In this document: one piece after another, positions 21,730 through 35,861 of the stretch
Position numbering within the stretch: position 1 is the stretch's first letter
Layout of the letters: every line of letters starts with the position of its first letter
Assembly (NCBI GenBank): GCA_947034895.1
Contig: OX344765.1
Coordinates: forward strand, 13,025,001-13,089,000
Length of the DNA: 64,000 nt
Direction of reading: 5' to 3'
Origin: Rhytidiadelphus loreus
Taxonomy: Eukaryota; Streptophyta; Bryopsida; Hypnales; Hylocomiaceae
Translations under genes and position numbers: made by a program
Notes under the pieces: generated by a model
The model's database searches: none
The model's input: the letters and a program-made list of their open reading frames with translations, nothing else
What the model was told of the DNA's origin: nothing

Positions 21730-22265
21730 TCATGATTCATCTATTACATTCTCATCTACACAAATTTTCATTCATTTGTTCTGTTGCAAACTTTAATGGT
21801 ATCCAAACATCTTCTCAATGAAACCTTGCAATGTTGAATTTGATGAACCATGCAGTTTGATAAAACCTTCTTGTTGTTTCATTGCAACAGGGTCTATTTT
21901 TGTTATATATAAATACCTGGAAATCATGTGGTTTCAATTTAAGATCGGTATTGCTGATGATGTCAATATGTGTAGGATTTGGAACCTAGGCTAGTTGATG
22001 TCTTCCCATGGAATAGAGGCAAAGATTTTCACAACTCAAGGCCCCAATTCTCAAATTAACTCATAATGCCTTTTGCACATATGAACATGTCTAGAGTCAC
22101 ATCCGTTTGCTGTATAACAAACATCAACAAGCGGCTGTCCAAATTGAACACTGCAAAACAGGAAGTAAGCTTAACAAATACTCGAAAGATCAGCCTCAAC
22201 GCAGTATTCACCTGCAACATGAAACCGTTGGGGTTACGTCTCCCGAGGTACTCAATCTTCCAAGC
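21730..22265. other. Intergenic DNA at the 3' side of the ABCC relic
   Basis: No supported gene. A 68-codon plus-strand frame (22066-22272) overlaps the antisense of the ABCC relic end and has no motif. Confidence 0.45.
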
Positions 22266-25480
<3,215 letters not shown>

Positions 25481-26593
25481 TTATCTAGCCAGCCCCAGTT
25501 GACACCGATGATACGCCTGCTGCTTGCCTTCGTATCACTCAATTAATTCTGCAACGTTCAATACGAGCGTCAGGTTCAGGCCAACAACACAGGCAAATCA
25601 TTCTTTAAGGATACTAAATTACTAAATCTAAAGGTTTTTTAACCAAACTCTGATCCTGGCCCTCACCAGAGACGAGTAGCAATGCAAAAATACATAACCG
25701 GTCCCTAACCAGAATCACATCCACTACAGATTGAGCATGGCAAGTAATTCATCTCAACCATTGGATTCATGAATCCAAACCCTACAAGAATTCACAACCA
25801 TTGCGCACCATTGAATTGATCGAATTTAGGTCAGTCCAGAATGAGATTACAGCTGGTTTCTCAATCACATCACCCAAGTCAGACTCCAATTACGTACCAG
25901 TCCTTCACAAAAGTTTTCTGTCATACATTTCAATAAAATTAAGATCCCTTGATCCAGTCAGTCGCTCCCCATAGAAGCAACATTCACACGTGCCTCGAGG
26001 CACTGACACAGCGTCTTCGGTTGTTTTATAATATCATCATGAGCAAGTAATTAACTCGATGAGTGCAAAATCACCGTAGGAAACTTCTGCTAACCTGTCA
26101 GGGAAACAAGGATCGATAATCAATTAATCTCCCTGTCAAGGCACCTCTCTAAAGTTGAAAAGTGGTAAGGCCCTGGACCCTTCAATTCCCTGGTGGTGCA
26201 GCTGCATGCCATTCATGATTGTCTGGTGGGTGCGGGCTGTTACTAGGACCAGGAATTTCGACAAGTGGGAGTCACCCAACTGCAGCAACGTATGAGGCCC
26301 TTAATCCGATTCAGGGGTTTGAGTATTAAGTAGATATTGCGGGGCGGAAGGCGCGGAACTGAAGATGGGTGACGAGACGTCGACATCGATCACGTACTCA
26401 GTACTACGGAATCTAGAGTGGTAGCACATACGACGCGCGTACAACAGTGCACATATGCGCCTTGAATTGCGTAGCTTTGTCGATGCATGCCTTCCGGCTT
26501 TTGCAAGTAAGCATCAATGGGGACCCGATCATCGTGCATTCCATTGATCGATATCAGTCCCGGTCACATGCAACACATGGAGTGTTTTTACGA
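25481..26593. other. Spacer between ABCC relic and TIR gene
   Basis: No supported gene. It contains the 3' flank of the TIR gene (high coordinates) and the 5' flank of the ABCC relic (low coordinates); both are transcribed leftward. Confidence 0.5.
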
Positions 26594-28753
26594 CTACATG
26601 GCCGAAACGTCAAATTTAACATCTGGCGGATGAAGTTTGCAAATAGAAGCCACAATATCTCTCATGTACTCAACCTCGGAGTCAGAGTCTCCTGAAAACA
26701 CCAATCCATTTGTAGAAGCAAGAAGGCGAAGAGCTTCAACAACTGCAAGGTCATTGGATTCTGCCCCAAGAGAACCGGCCTCAGCCATCATGTCCAACTT
26801 TTTCTGCTTCTCCCTTTGAAAGTCAACATACATTTGCTTCCCCACTTGTTTGGCTTTGCGTGTGACCCATTCCCGCTTCTCAGAGCCTTTGAGCCCAGAC
26901 TGTTGCTCACTCATCGGTGGAATGGGAAACCGGTACCGACCATGCTCAAGCTCCACATAACTCCCATTCTTGCCATAATAGTACCGGGCTATTTGACGTA
27001 CAATCTGGGCTTCAACACAAGTGTGGTACTCACCGAGAGGAATAGGACGACAAAGACGATTGAACAATGAGTGGATGCTGTTTGGTCTCGGCGGTCTGAA
27101 CCTGGGCTCATACATGAGGCGTATAATGGCACCGGATGAAATCTCCCTCACAGATCGGACATAAACGCCTTTGTGTTTGCATGTTTCAATATCCATGACT
27201 TCAGGAGCTTTAGAGAAACGCAACCTCTTGTCCTTGTCGCAACGTTCCATCCACATTGACTTCATACGATCATGCTCATGATTGAGGTCTTCAACTCCGA
27301 TCTTGTAGTACAACGGCAAGATTTTCAAATTGGAGGAAGACTTGATTGCTCTTATAAATTCAATCAGCTCTATCATGGGCCATTTGGACAAGAGATACTC
27401 CATGGACAACACCACCACTGCCACGTGACATTGGCTGGCAGCATCCTTGATCAAAGCAGTAAACTCCTCCCCCTTAGACAAGCTATCAGGATGACGCTCA
27501 AAGAACGGGGAGTATCCGGCATTTGCCAAGTCTTCACAAAGTCGCTCCACAAATGGCCTCTGTGCTTCACTATGGCTTAAGAAAATCTTGGGCTTTGATA
27601 ACAATTTCACTTCCTCCTTGCATTGATCACCTCCAACACACGTTGGTCCATCGGTCTCAAATAGTAGAGTGTCCAGTTCATGCACCAAACCTCCATCAAT
27701 ATGTTGCACAGACAATAAATAAGTGCGCATGCATGACAAAACTGATTTATCTATAACGTTAAGCTTGTAGATAGAGATCAGAACTTCGATGATATCTTCT
27801 ACCTCAATTGGAAGCCATGGCCCTTCGCCATCCCAACTCCAATCTAATTCTGCAAGGTCTTCAGTGAATTCAATACAAAAGCCAGAAAATGGGTCCCCAT
27901 TTCCAGACTCCCAACTCCAATCGACGTCCATATCATCATTTTCGGTTTCATCTTCGGAAACGAAACTCCAATCAGAATCTGCATCCTCATCTTGGGGTTC
28001 ATCTGGAATAACATTGCCGCTCCTCATAGCATCTTTAATAATGTCTTCCCCTCCAGTCGAACTCCCTCCCCCTCCGCTCGATCCCCCTGGCCCTCCCCCT
28101 GAACCCCCACCCCCTCCGCTCGAACCCCCTGGCCCTCCCCCTCCCTCTCCACTCGAAGTCCCTCCCCCTCCACTCGAAGCCCCTCCCCTTCCGCTCGAAC
28201 CTCCTGCCCCTCCAGGAACAGTTCCAACTCCTCGTCGTCTAACATCGAGCACATATTCCAAAAGAATATCAACATCCTCTTGTTTCACATCGTGAGAATT
28301 CTCAAATGTCTTTACGTCCTTGACACCTACTACTACTTCAATTAGTGAAGCGTATGTATCTTTAGGGAGTTGCGGTTCAATTGTGATAGGTGGCTTCATA
28401 GAAGCGTGCGTAAGTGGCCCCACTGGGACCCAAGTCTCATGCAAAACATTTTTTGGGACGCCACGGAAACAGTCTGGACTGTCAATTAATTTCCCCCCAA
28501 ATGTGCTTAAAGGACACACCTGACAAATCCCGGTGTATAATTTTCCCTTGGACATCATAATGCATGGTCTAGTCCTTCCCCTCTTCCCTAGACTTTTGCG
28601 ACTTCTTTCCACTCCAGGCTTGAATTTAATTGCACCAGGACAAACTGTGTTGATCAATCCTTCAATACAAACTTTAGCGCCATATACCCTCCCCATCACT
28701 AGTGGCAGACTACTAATGGGTGCACTGAAAACACCATGTTCTTCACTCTCCAT
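26594..28753 (-). CDS. TIR-domain protein of unusual architecture, 719 aa
   Basis: Single-exon frame. An in-frame ATG exists at 28861, but the ATG at 28753 is preferred: upstream of it the paralog at 7.2-7.8 kb differs by a 4-nt indel, so the upstream frame is not conserved, while both copies keep MESEEH and an AACCATGG context. Layout: an unrecognised N-terminal region (1 to about 190, conserved in copy A); a Gly/Ser-rich linker (about 185-250); an acidic part with three DWSW-like repeats (DWSF, DWSWES, DWSWDG); a TIR domain from about 387 (KPKIFLSHS) to 530; and a basic C-terminal region (about 540-719). The TIR holds KGEEFTALIKDA, HVAVVVLS and SKWPMIEL, where Glu462 aligns with the catalytic Glu of NAD-cleaving plant TIRs. 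No NB-ARC or LRR follows. NADase or signalling function is inference; an immune role is plausible from the family. Confidence 0.8.
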   Translation of the reverse strand: MESEEHGVFSAPISSLPLVMGRVYGAKVCIEGLINTVCPGAIKFKPGVERSRKSLGKRGRTRPCIMMSKGKLYTGICQVCPLSTFGGKLIDSPDCFRGVPKNVLHETWVPVGPLTHASMKPPITIEPQLPKDTYASLIEVVVGVKDVKTFENSHDVKQEDVDILLEYVLDVRRRGVGTVPGGAGGSSGRGGASSGGGGTSSGEGGGGPGGSSGGGGGSGGGPGGSSGGGGSSTGGEDIIKDAMRSGNVIPDEPQDEDADSDWSFVSEDETENDDMDVDWSWESGNGDPFSGFCIEFTEDLAELDWSWDGEGPWLPIEVEDIIEVLISIYKLNVIDKSVLSCMRTYLLSVQHIDGGLVHELDTLLFETDGPTCVGGDQCKEEVKLLSKPKIFLSHSEAQRPFVERLCEDLANAGYSPFFERHPDSLSKGEEFTALIKDAASQCHVAVVVLSMEYLLSKWPMIELIEFIRAIKSSSNLKILPLYYKIGVEDLNHEHDRMKSMWMERCDKDKRLRFSKAPEVMDIETCKHKGVYVRSVREISSGAIIRLMYEPRFRPPRPNSIHSLFNRLCRPIPLGEYHTCVEAQIVRQIARYYYGKNGSYVELEHGRYRFPIPPMSEQQSGLKGSEKREWVTRKAKQVGKQMYVDFQREKQKKLDMMAEAGSLGAESNDLAVVEALRLLASTNGLVFSGDSDSEVEYMRDIVASICKLHPPDVKFDVSAM

Positions 28754-29035
28754 GGTTGCACGCGCGCACAACAACGCAGTCAAAAGCAATAACGTAGCTG
28801 AGCTTTGTGACAGACTTGCACAAGTTGCACAGCTCCCTGATTCCTGATTGCAATGGAGCAACAGTCATAGCACAATTAGTCGTACTCGGGAATCATAGTC
28901 ATGCTAAACTGAAGAGGATTAATTGCCTAAATTTTCAACACCAAAAGGATTTAGGGTTTGGACTCCTCTCATGTCCAGAAGCTGACCGGCGATTATTCGC
29001 AAACTTCCAGACACTTGCCTCTCTTTCCAAAACCC

Positions 29036-29050
29036 TAAATATATATCCCC
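29036..29050 (-). promoter_or_regulatory. Candidate TATA box of the TIR gene
   Basis: The minus strand reads GGGGATATATATTTA about 285 bp upstream of the chosen start codon. It lies at the upstream limit of the region shared with copy A (7310-8012). In copy A the equivalent site (near 7943-7955) has lost the TATATA run. Confidence 0.45.
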
Positions 29051-29059
29051 TTTCAATTC

Positions 29060-30299
29060 ATACCAAATTCAAAACTACATGTTGGATCCAGAGAATTCAA
29101 CTTCAAAACTAGAAATGGAAATCAAGTGACGAAAAGGACACCCAACCGCCTAAACCATAAACCAATAGACAACCTATTCTGCACCAAAACATGCGAGAAA
29201 TGCAGCAAACAAACCTGATAATTGGAGTCAGAGAGAGAGTGATGTGCAAACAGATGTGAAAACCTGCACAAATGACAAACAAAGCTTAAAACCTCGCAAG
29301 TTCTACGATGCAGGGACACCAAAAAGACGAGCGACCAATTTCTAGTTACAGCTCATCTCTCGCGTTAAGTTGCTTTGGCAAAAAAAGGTTACTGATACAA
29401 TGGATCTATTACTGGATCTGCGCGCCGAGAAAACATTGAAGTTGCACCGCAATCCGAGTGTGCACGCAGCAGGAAAACTAGTCTTCCGTCAGAAACAAGT
29501 GTAAAACACAGCATCGGACGCCAGACGTGCGAGAAAACATAGTTCTAGGGTTCGGCGGGGGTTGTCCGTTGCACTTCTCTAGGCGTGTACAGAAGTCTGT
29601 GTCGTAGTCTAACAGCAAACCTCCTCTTTGGGTGTGCGCTTCCAGAACAGAAATTCAAGAATGTCAACAACAAGAGATTTTGTCATTCACAAAATACAAA
29701 GTGGGGTTGCCAAAATCAGAAATTCTACTCATAGGTTTGGAGACGTACCTGAGGATACTGAAAATTCCGCTGGAGTACGCCAATTGCCAATGAAGATTGA
29801 AGGGTTCGATTGTGCGGATTCATTCTTGAACAGCGAAATTAGTAGTGCACAAGCGTATCGAAGCAGCCATTGGCATCGAATTGTTGAGTATGAAGGAAGC
29901 CTGCCGTTGGGCAAGCGCTCGATGAATTCATAACGCTGACTGATTTGTAAGTAATCCGCTGGTTTAACTTAATCTCCATCTGGAAGTCCCTTAAACTACG
30001 AGCGGTCCTTGCAAAACAAAATCTACAAAACAGACTCATTTGTTGCTATTTTAACACTGCGTATTAATATTTCTCTTAAAATATTTGCAAGCCGTCGGCA
30101 TTCTTGAGATCCGCTCTTAGCGGCAGCCACATTAGCCTCCACGTAGGTTCGGCAAGTAAAACTCCACGACAGTGTGGACATCGCTTGCCTAGACACCGCT
30201 TTATCATAGCTAAGCGCTTCTTGTAATAGCAAGTGCAAAAGCACCCTAAGCAACTGTGCAAAAAATACACAACAAAAAGTAACAAAACAATCAAACAAG
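29060..30299. other. Intergenic DNA, nothing recognised
   Basis: A 101-codon plus-strand frame (29628-29933) shows no motif. GC content is higher than in the deep intergenic regions, so an unrecognised exon or old gene flank is possible. Confidence 0.4.
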
Positions 30300-30480
30300 T
30301 AGTGTTCTCTGCAACAGGAAACCGTTGTGCTTGTGTCTCCCGAGGTACTCAATCTTCCAAGCACTCTAACTTCCTGACGGATTAAGCTCAATGAGAAAAG
30401 GTTTGCCAATTGTATAAAGGTGAAGTCCAAAGTCGGAGCACAAGACCAAGATTGTATCAGCATCGACACAGCAACTTCTG
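30300..30480 (-). pseudogene. Duplicate of the ABCC 3'-end fragment
   Basis: About 170 bp matches 22215-22375 closely, including GAAGTCCAAAGTCGGAGCAC and the GTATCAGCATCGAC / TTATCAGCATCGAC segment. On the minus strand it reads DADTILVL-like. It lies upstream of the TIR gene, so parts of the same ABCC gene now bracket it. Confidence 0.75.
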
Positions 30481-31517
30481 CGCAGTTATTTCAACTACTT
30501 CAACGCATCTACTAGAAATTGAAATTATGTTGACACAAAATGCATTGCAACAATTATCAACATCTATCTAAATATTGAATCAATGTTGATGGAAAGATAA
30601 ATTGAAGTGTTTTTGACGCAATTTACATTGCAACAATAATGCATCAGCATTAACTTAACCCTTGAAGGGATCTAAATGCCCTTTGCGGCTATACAATGTA
30701 TTATAAATTCAATGATATTTGATAAAAAAGACATTGACCAAATACTTTTCGGTACAAAGTAAATTAATGATCATAACAGTATGTAAATAACAATGTATCA
30801 CACTTCATATATTAAACTATAATTGAAGAATTATAAGGCTAAACATGGCTCATATAGAGGGGACCTCAAGGGCCTTTCAAGGGTTAATACTCATTGATAA
30901 CAATTACATTTTCAGTATTTGTGTAATGCCATTTTAATTTAGTTCAAAACAATTACTTAGTTCAAAATCACCAAAGTATTTATTGTTGCAATATCATATT
31001 GAAACAATGTGAATAGAATAACAAAACAACATTAGAGCAACACTAATTCAGTTGAACAATTTTCTTAACATTGAAACAATTATGTCAAAACAACGAGGGG
31101 GTAATTTGTGATGGTGGATTTCCCCAGAGCTCAATGTCCTCTTGCAGAAAGAGTGAGACAACCCCCAACACTCGTGAGATCGTTTGAACCTCGATCACCA
31201 CTAAATCTGGAATAAATGATAATTACAGGTTCATAAACTGACCCTTTCTTACGGGGCAGAAATGACAATCTTTAATAGCTGATACACCGGTTGAGTGTGA
31301 CCCTCTAGAAGAAAGTTCATTTGAACTGAAAAGACTTCTCGAAGACGCACTAAATGGAGAAACGAAAAGGAACCCACAAGAAACAGATAACCTCTACCTT
31401 GATAGAAAAGAAAATACTGCAACAGAGCAGCCACATAGAATCACTAATACCTGGAGTAAAGCATTTGCCAAGTTGCAGGTTACTGTATAAATGGGCTTGT
31501 GTACAACAGATCTATGA
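30481..31517. other. Intergenic DNA and presumed AMSH 3' UTR
   Basis: No supported gene. The part next to 31518 should contain the 3' UTR of the AMSH gene. An ATTGCAACAAT word recurs (30540s, 30630s) but no full element could be delimited. Confidence 0.4.
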
Positions 31518-34500
31518 CTATGCCCGTAGATCTATGACATCAAACTGCAGTTTGGGGTTCATATAAACATGATTGCAGTGCTCGTATATTGGACCTCCAC
31601 CAGGGGGATCTTCATGAGGATGAAAACCACGCCTTTGACATTGTTGAATAGTTTTTACACCCCCAGGTTCAGACAGGCGGAAAATACCATAAGTTCTGCA
31701 AAATAGATAAAAAATTATCAACATATCCATTGTATATATAAGCACTGTATAACTTTCATTAGTCACATGAAACTTAACATATATCCGTCAATCTGTGTAA
31801 TTACTTGTGCCACCACGCCTGACTGTTAAAAAACAATATGCATATGAACTCCAGCACCAGCATTGACAAGATATCATCACTGTCCAAAATCTTTATCAGA
31901 CTTTTCAAGACACTAAACACTCTCCTCAGTAGAACTGCATCAACATCCAGAAACTTTGCATCGAGCCATGTCAGCGGTGACAGAAAAACTGGTCATTATG
32001 ACATACCGTGAGCTGTCAGTTGGCGCCATCACAATAGCAATAGCCTCTGGCAACATAATCTGCGGGAAACAACAAAACAGATAAGTCAAACTCACAAGTA
32101 AAATCTCAAACAGAACTCTAAAGATACACTCTGTTAGCGGTCTGTCTGAACTGGATCGTTTTCTGCCACATTTAGCCCTGTACGACCCTAAACTTCAAAA
32201 TAACAAAATTTTATGGACTCAATATTACAGATGACAATAAGAACATGCGTTTCGTAAACTCCGATAAGAAAACCGTCGTTCACATAGACTATGAATACTA
32301 TATACTAACGAAAATGACGAAAATGATATTCAAAGGAATAAAGTAACCGATTGAAGGCCCCGTTGATGATCTCACTAACCTGATAAGAGTAATGTGTATG
32401 GAGGTCGATGGAGGACATGAAACACGATTGTGATGGATGTGTCTGCACAAGGAGCCGAAAGATACCATCAAAACCCCATCCTTATCTTATCAAGCTAAAC
32501 AATAGGCATATGGTGCCGAAAACATTGCATCAAATTTTCATCTAGAAACATTTCAGCAAACTAGACAAGCATTTCTTCTTACATGTATCCAACCAAGTTG
32601 AAAAAGACCTCGCTTGTCTTGAGAATCAAATATTTCCTCCTCGTTAACTGTCTGACACTGTCACAAACCAATCCAAAAAAGAAATCGAAATTAATTGAAT
32701 ATTCCAAATAATTCATGGTAATGGTAATAATCAATGATAATAAGACCTCACCAAACACTATTGCGCTCCCCAAGGAACAAATGAAACTGACCAACGCGTA
32801 AATGAAGGAATACAAGGTATCTACATATCCATTATTCGAATATCCATATTATTACGACACGACATCAGGAAACAATATAATAAGGAAAACACGTACAGAG
32901 TCAGATGTGGATTCCTGCTTTGGAATGATCAGGGTACAAACATAAAAGATACCCTTCTTCTGCAAAACAAGGCAAGAAAGACGATCCAATTTAGAAAATT
33001 CAACAGGATCTTGTCAAATAATACCACATCCACAACATTTGAGCAGACTGAGACTCTGTATCAGAAAAACAAAGCCCTACGTGGATGGCAAATGCACAAG
33101 ATGTTCTCACCAAAGACCCTGCAAGAACGCCACATGTCTCAAGATTGCGAGTAGTATTGGATTTGGCCAACCGCATAAACTCGTCCATCATTTTGGTAGA
33201 CTGGAGCAAAACCGTCACACAATAGGATGAGCCTTCATGAGCAAGAGAACAGCCTCGACAGTAGTTACATGCTAAATCTGACTCTGGCGTATTAAATCAA
33301 TTGTGCACTCTGCTAAGGCGAGTCAAAGATCAACACCGAAGAAAGCAACAACGAAGACTCTGTTGTAGGTGCGTACTATATGCAAGTGCTTAGGCCCCTT
33401 GGAAAGATCACCGTCTAGAGCTTGTGCCTCCCCAGGACGAGGATCCGCCACCAGGTCAGGTGACAGCTGGGTTTGAGAGTGGTCATGGGTGTCATGTACA
33501 GCTTGCACTGTCTGCACAGGAGCGGCAATAGGAGGTGGCGAAGGCTGTCTGATCAATTTCACTAGAGGCGCTACATCGAGAGTAAGAGATGATTCAGAGC
33601 TGGGCCCAAGCGCAGGCTCCGACAGAGAAACCAGAGAGGCAATCGATGAAGACACATCCACACTTGTAGTTGCAACCGCACTAGTGGACGAGGCTGGAGC
33701 TGGAGCAGGAACATTCCAATCCTGGATAAAGCTTCACTCCAAATGGCCATTAAGGAAAACATCAGAATGTCTACTTTTTAGAAATGAAAACGAAATATAA
33801 ACATCACCATTGAGTAGTTCAGTACTGAGTTTTAACAATTAAATTGCTTGACTAAAAATCTACAAGGATGGCAGCTACAGGACGACATATTCAAGTTTTA
33901 AGTACGACCACAAAACTGCATGACGATAACTTCACAATTCAGAGTACAATACAAAAATCTTTGTGACAAACCTTGGTAGTTCAATTGGTGTGGTATCGAC
34001 ATAGCTTGGATACTGTACCTGCATATTGAAAATCATGAGGCTCATTTCAATGCCAAGCCTTAGACAACGTGACTTACATCTGATGAACATAAAGTCCCAT
34101 ATTAAAGCATCCATGCAACCTCAAACCCCTCGGATCTGTACATACCCTAAGGGGTGCTGGTTCTCGTCGCGGTCGCTGTGAATTTGGTCCAAGAATAGAG
34201 TGTCTGGAAAGTGTTTCCTCGGTAGGTCTCGGAATGTTCAAGGACCTAAATATACCAAATAAACACGAAAATTAATTGACCAATGACAATACAACTACGG
34301 AGGATACTATTGAACGGTAAACCACATCAATGACTGCATATTCCGATAGCTTCACAGAAGCGGGCACATGCGCTCACTCCACGGTTTCCATAAAATGAGC
34401 AATAACTAATTTATAGAATCAATTTCTTTTGTAGTGAAAACCCACAAATTTAAACTATACACGTTACGAATCACATAGGAATCACCAGGAGACAACAACA

Positions 34501-35861
34501 CAACGTCTAGAATCGCAACCAACTCCCAAGTCCAGCACATAAATACGCATCATAAAGAAGGATATATGTACATCGGTTAGCAGAAACCCACTCAGAAATA
34601 GGAACGATCCCTTTCAAAATTAATAGCGAACTAGGTTCGATGCAGCCATGCATAAGAAGGTACTCACGAGCTTCTAAATGAATCCTCCAGCTGAGTCATA
34701 ATATGAGGCGAACTTGGTGGATTGTATCCAGATCCTGAATCACCATAACCTGGAACTGATATTCGTGTTCCATAGCCATTAAACTGCATGCACCACATGA
34801 TCAAGTTGTCTCAACTCACATTCGAATACGCTATTCCTCAAAAGCACTCATTCGCTTAAAGGTTTGAAAGTTCAAATCAACGAACACCTCGTGTGTCCCA
34901 AACTCCAGCGCAATCGCAGACCAAATCCAAATACGAGGCTCCACATAACACGACATGTATCCTGCATACCTTGTCCTGGTTAACACCCCCTGAGAATGAC
35001 TGACTCCTATTGGTAGGAGGCCATGCCACTCCAGTATCAAGTTGCAATAGGTTATTGCCGGATGAAGGCAAGTTGTATGAGGACGGCACGCTGTACGAAG
35101 AAGGCAAACTATATGAGGAAGGCGAACTATATGAAGATGGTGCGCTGTACGAAGCAGGAGACGTAGCCTCGCGAAAAGCTCTGTTATACTGATCAACTTG
35201 TTTCTGAACTTCAGGCTTCAGTTTCTCCAGCTCTGTAATAACATCTAGCAATCTCTGCAGTTCCAGATAAAATCTGAAGAGATTAATACAGGATTGTGGA
35301 TAATTCACGTTCTCGTTCTTCTAATTATCAAACGTCAGCCACATTTCAGAGCATCAAAAAGGATTGCAAGGCTTACTCTTCTGTAGTCTTTGTTTTCCAC
35401 TGCATATAGTCGGTATTCGCGATGTTGCGGTATGGTCTCAGAAACCAAGCTGCAGAAAAAAACAAAGAATCAAAGGATTCAATAACTCTACTTCTAGCTC
35501 CGTTCTAGCTGTGTGACAAATCCAGATACCGACTCTAAAAAGTAATTAAAATTCAACAGACTAAAAATCTCTCCGAAATTTCGAAACCAAGGCGATTCAC
35601 CTGGAAAATCGAAGCAGCAAAATGTAGTAATCGATGTCATTTCCCTCGTCCCGATAAATTCGAGCCTACAAACCACCACCACAGCACAGTTTCAATCCAC
35701 CGAACAACAGGCGGAGCAAGACACGAAACACCCTAAGCGATCCCCTCGCGTACCTGCTTGAGGAGATTATCCGCGGTGCGGTAGTAATACTTCAACGACA
35801 ACCGGCTGTCCACATCGAGCTTCTTCGTCTTGGCAGCGATGCTCAACGTTCCCCCCCTCAT
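31518..35861 (-). CDS. AMSH: AMSH-like ubiquitin thioesterase (JAMM/MPN+ deubiquitinase), 14 exons, 556 aa
   Basis: Exons: 35861-35754, 35665-35601, 35449-35377, 35254-34970, 34783-34668, 34245-34146, 34018-33972, 33731-33377, 33200-33111, 32959-32897, 32657-32583, 32442-32380, 32059-32007, 31695-31518. All junctions are GT/AG with consistent phase. The protein starts MRGGTLSIAAKTKKLDVDSR and has an AMSH/USP8 MIT-like N-terminus (YYYRTADNLLKQ, IDYYILLLRFS, SLVSETIPQH). A PSSY repeat follows (about 115-147), then SRHSILGPN and QPSPPP linker motifs, and a C-terminal JAMM domain: Glu404 (NLETCGVLAG), His459 and His461 (GWIHTHP), Ser469 and Asp472, all zinc/catalytic positions present. It ends QQCQRRGFHPHED and QFDVIDLRA. 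Plant AMSH proteins of about 500 residues remove K63/K48 ubiquitin chains at endosomes with ESCRT-III and act in vacuolar sorting and autophagy. The start of exon 8 (33731) was chosen for phase; a later acceptor at 33721 would need a weak exon 7 donor. Confidence 0.93.
35062..35160 (-). repeat. 18-bp coding minisatellite in AMSH exon 4
   Basis: The minus strand repeats an 18-bp unit encoding PSSYSx about five times. It lies in the linker between the MIT-like and JAMM parts, where length variation is tolerated. The antisense frame 35010-35192 is a shadow of it. Confidence 0.8.

Noticed and set aside
27789..28295. 168-codon Pro/Ser-rich plus-strand frame
   Set aside because: It is the exact antisense of the Gly/Ser linker and acidic part of the TIR gene, whose domains support the minus strand.
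28533..28847. Plus-strand frame conserved with one at 7440-7703
   Set aside because: The apparent conservation reflects duplication of the TIR gene read antisense; the plus frames have no start context or motif of their own.
28753..28861. Longer start of the TIR protein at 28861 (755 aa, hydrophobic N-terminus like a signal peptide)
   Set aside because: The paralog differs by a 4-nt indel just upstream of MESEEH, so the extension is not conserved in frame, and the inner ATG has the better context.
35010..35192. Plus-strand repeat frame (YEEGELYED type)
   Set aside because: Shadow of the PSSY minisatellite in AMSH exon 4.
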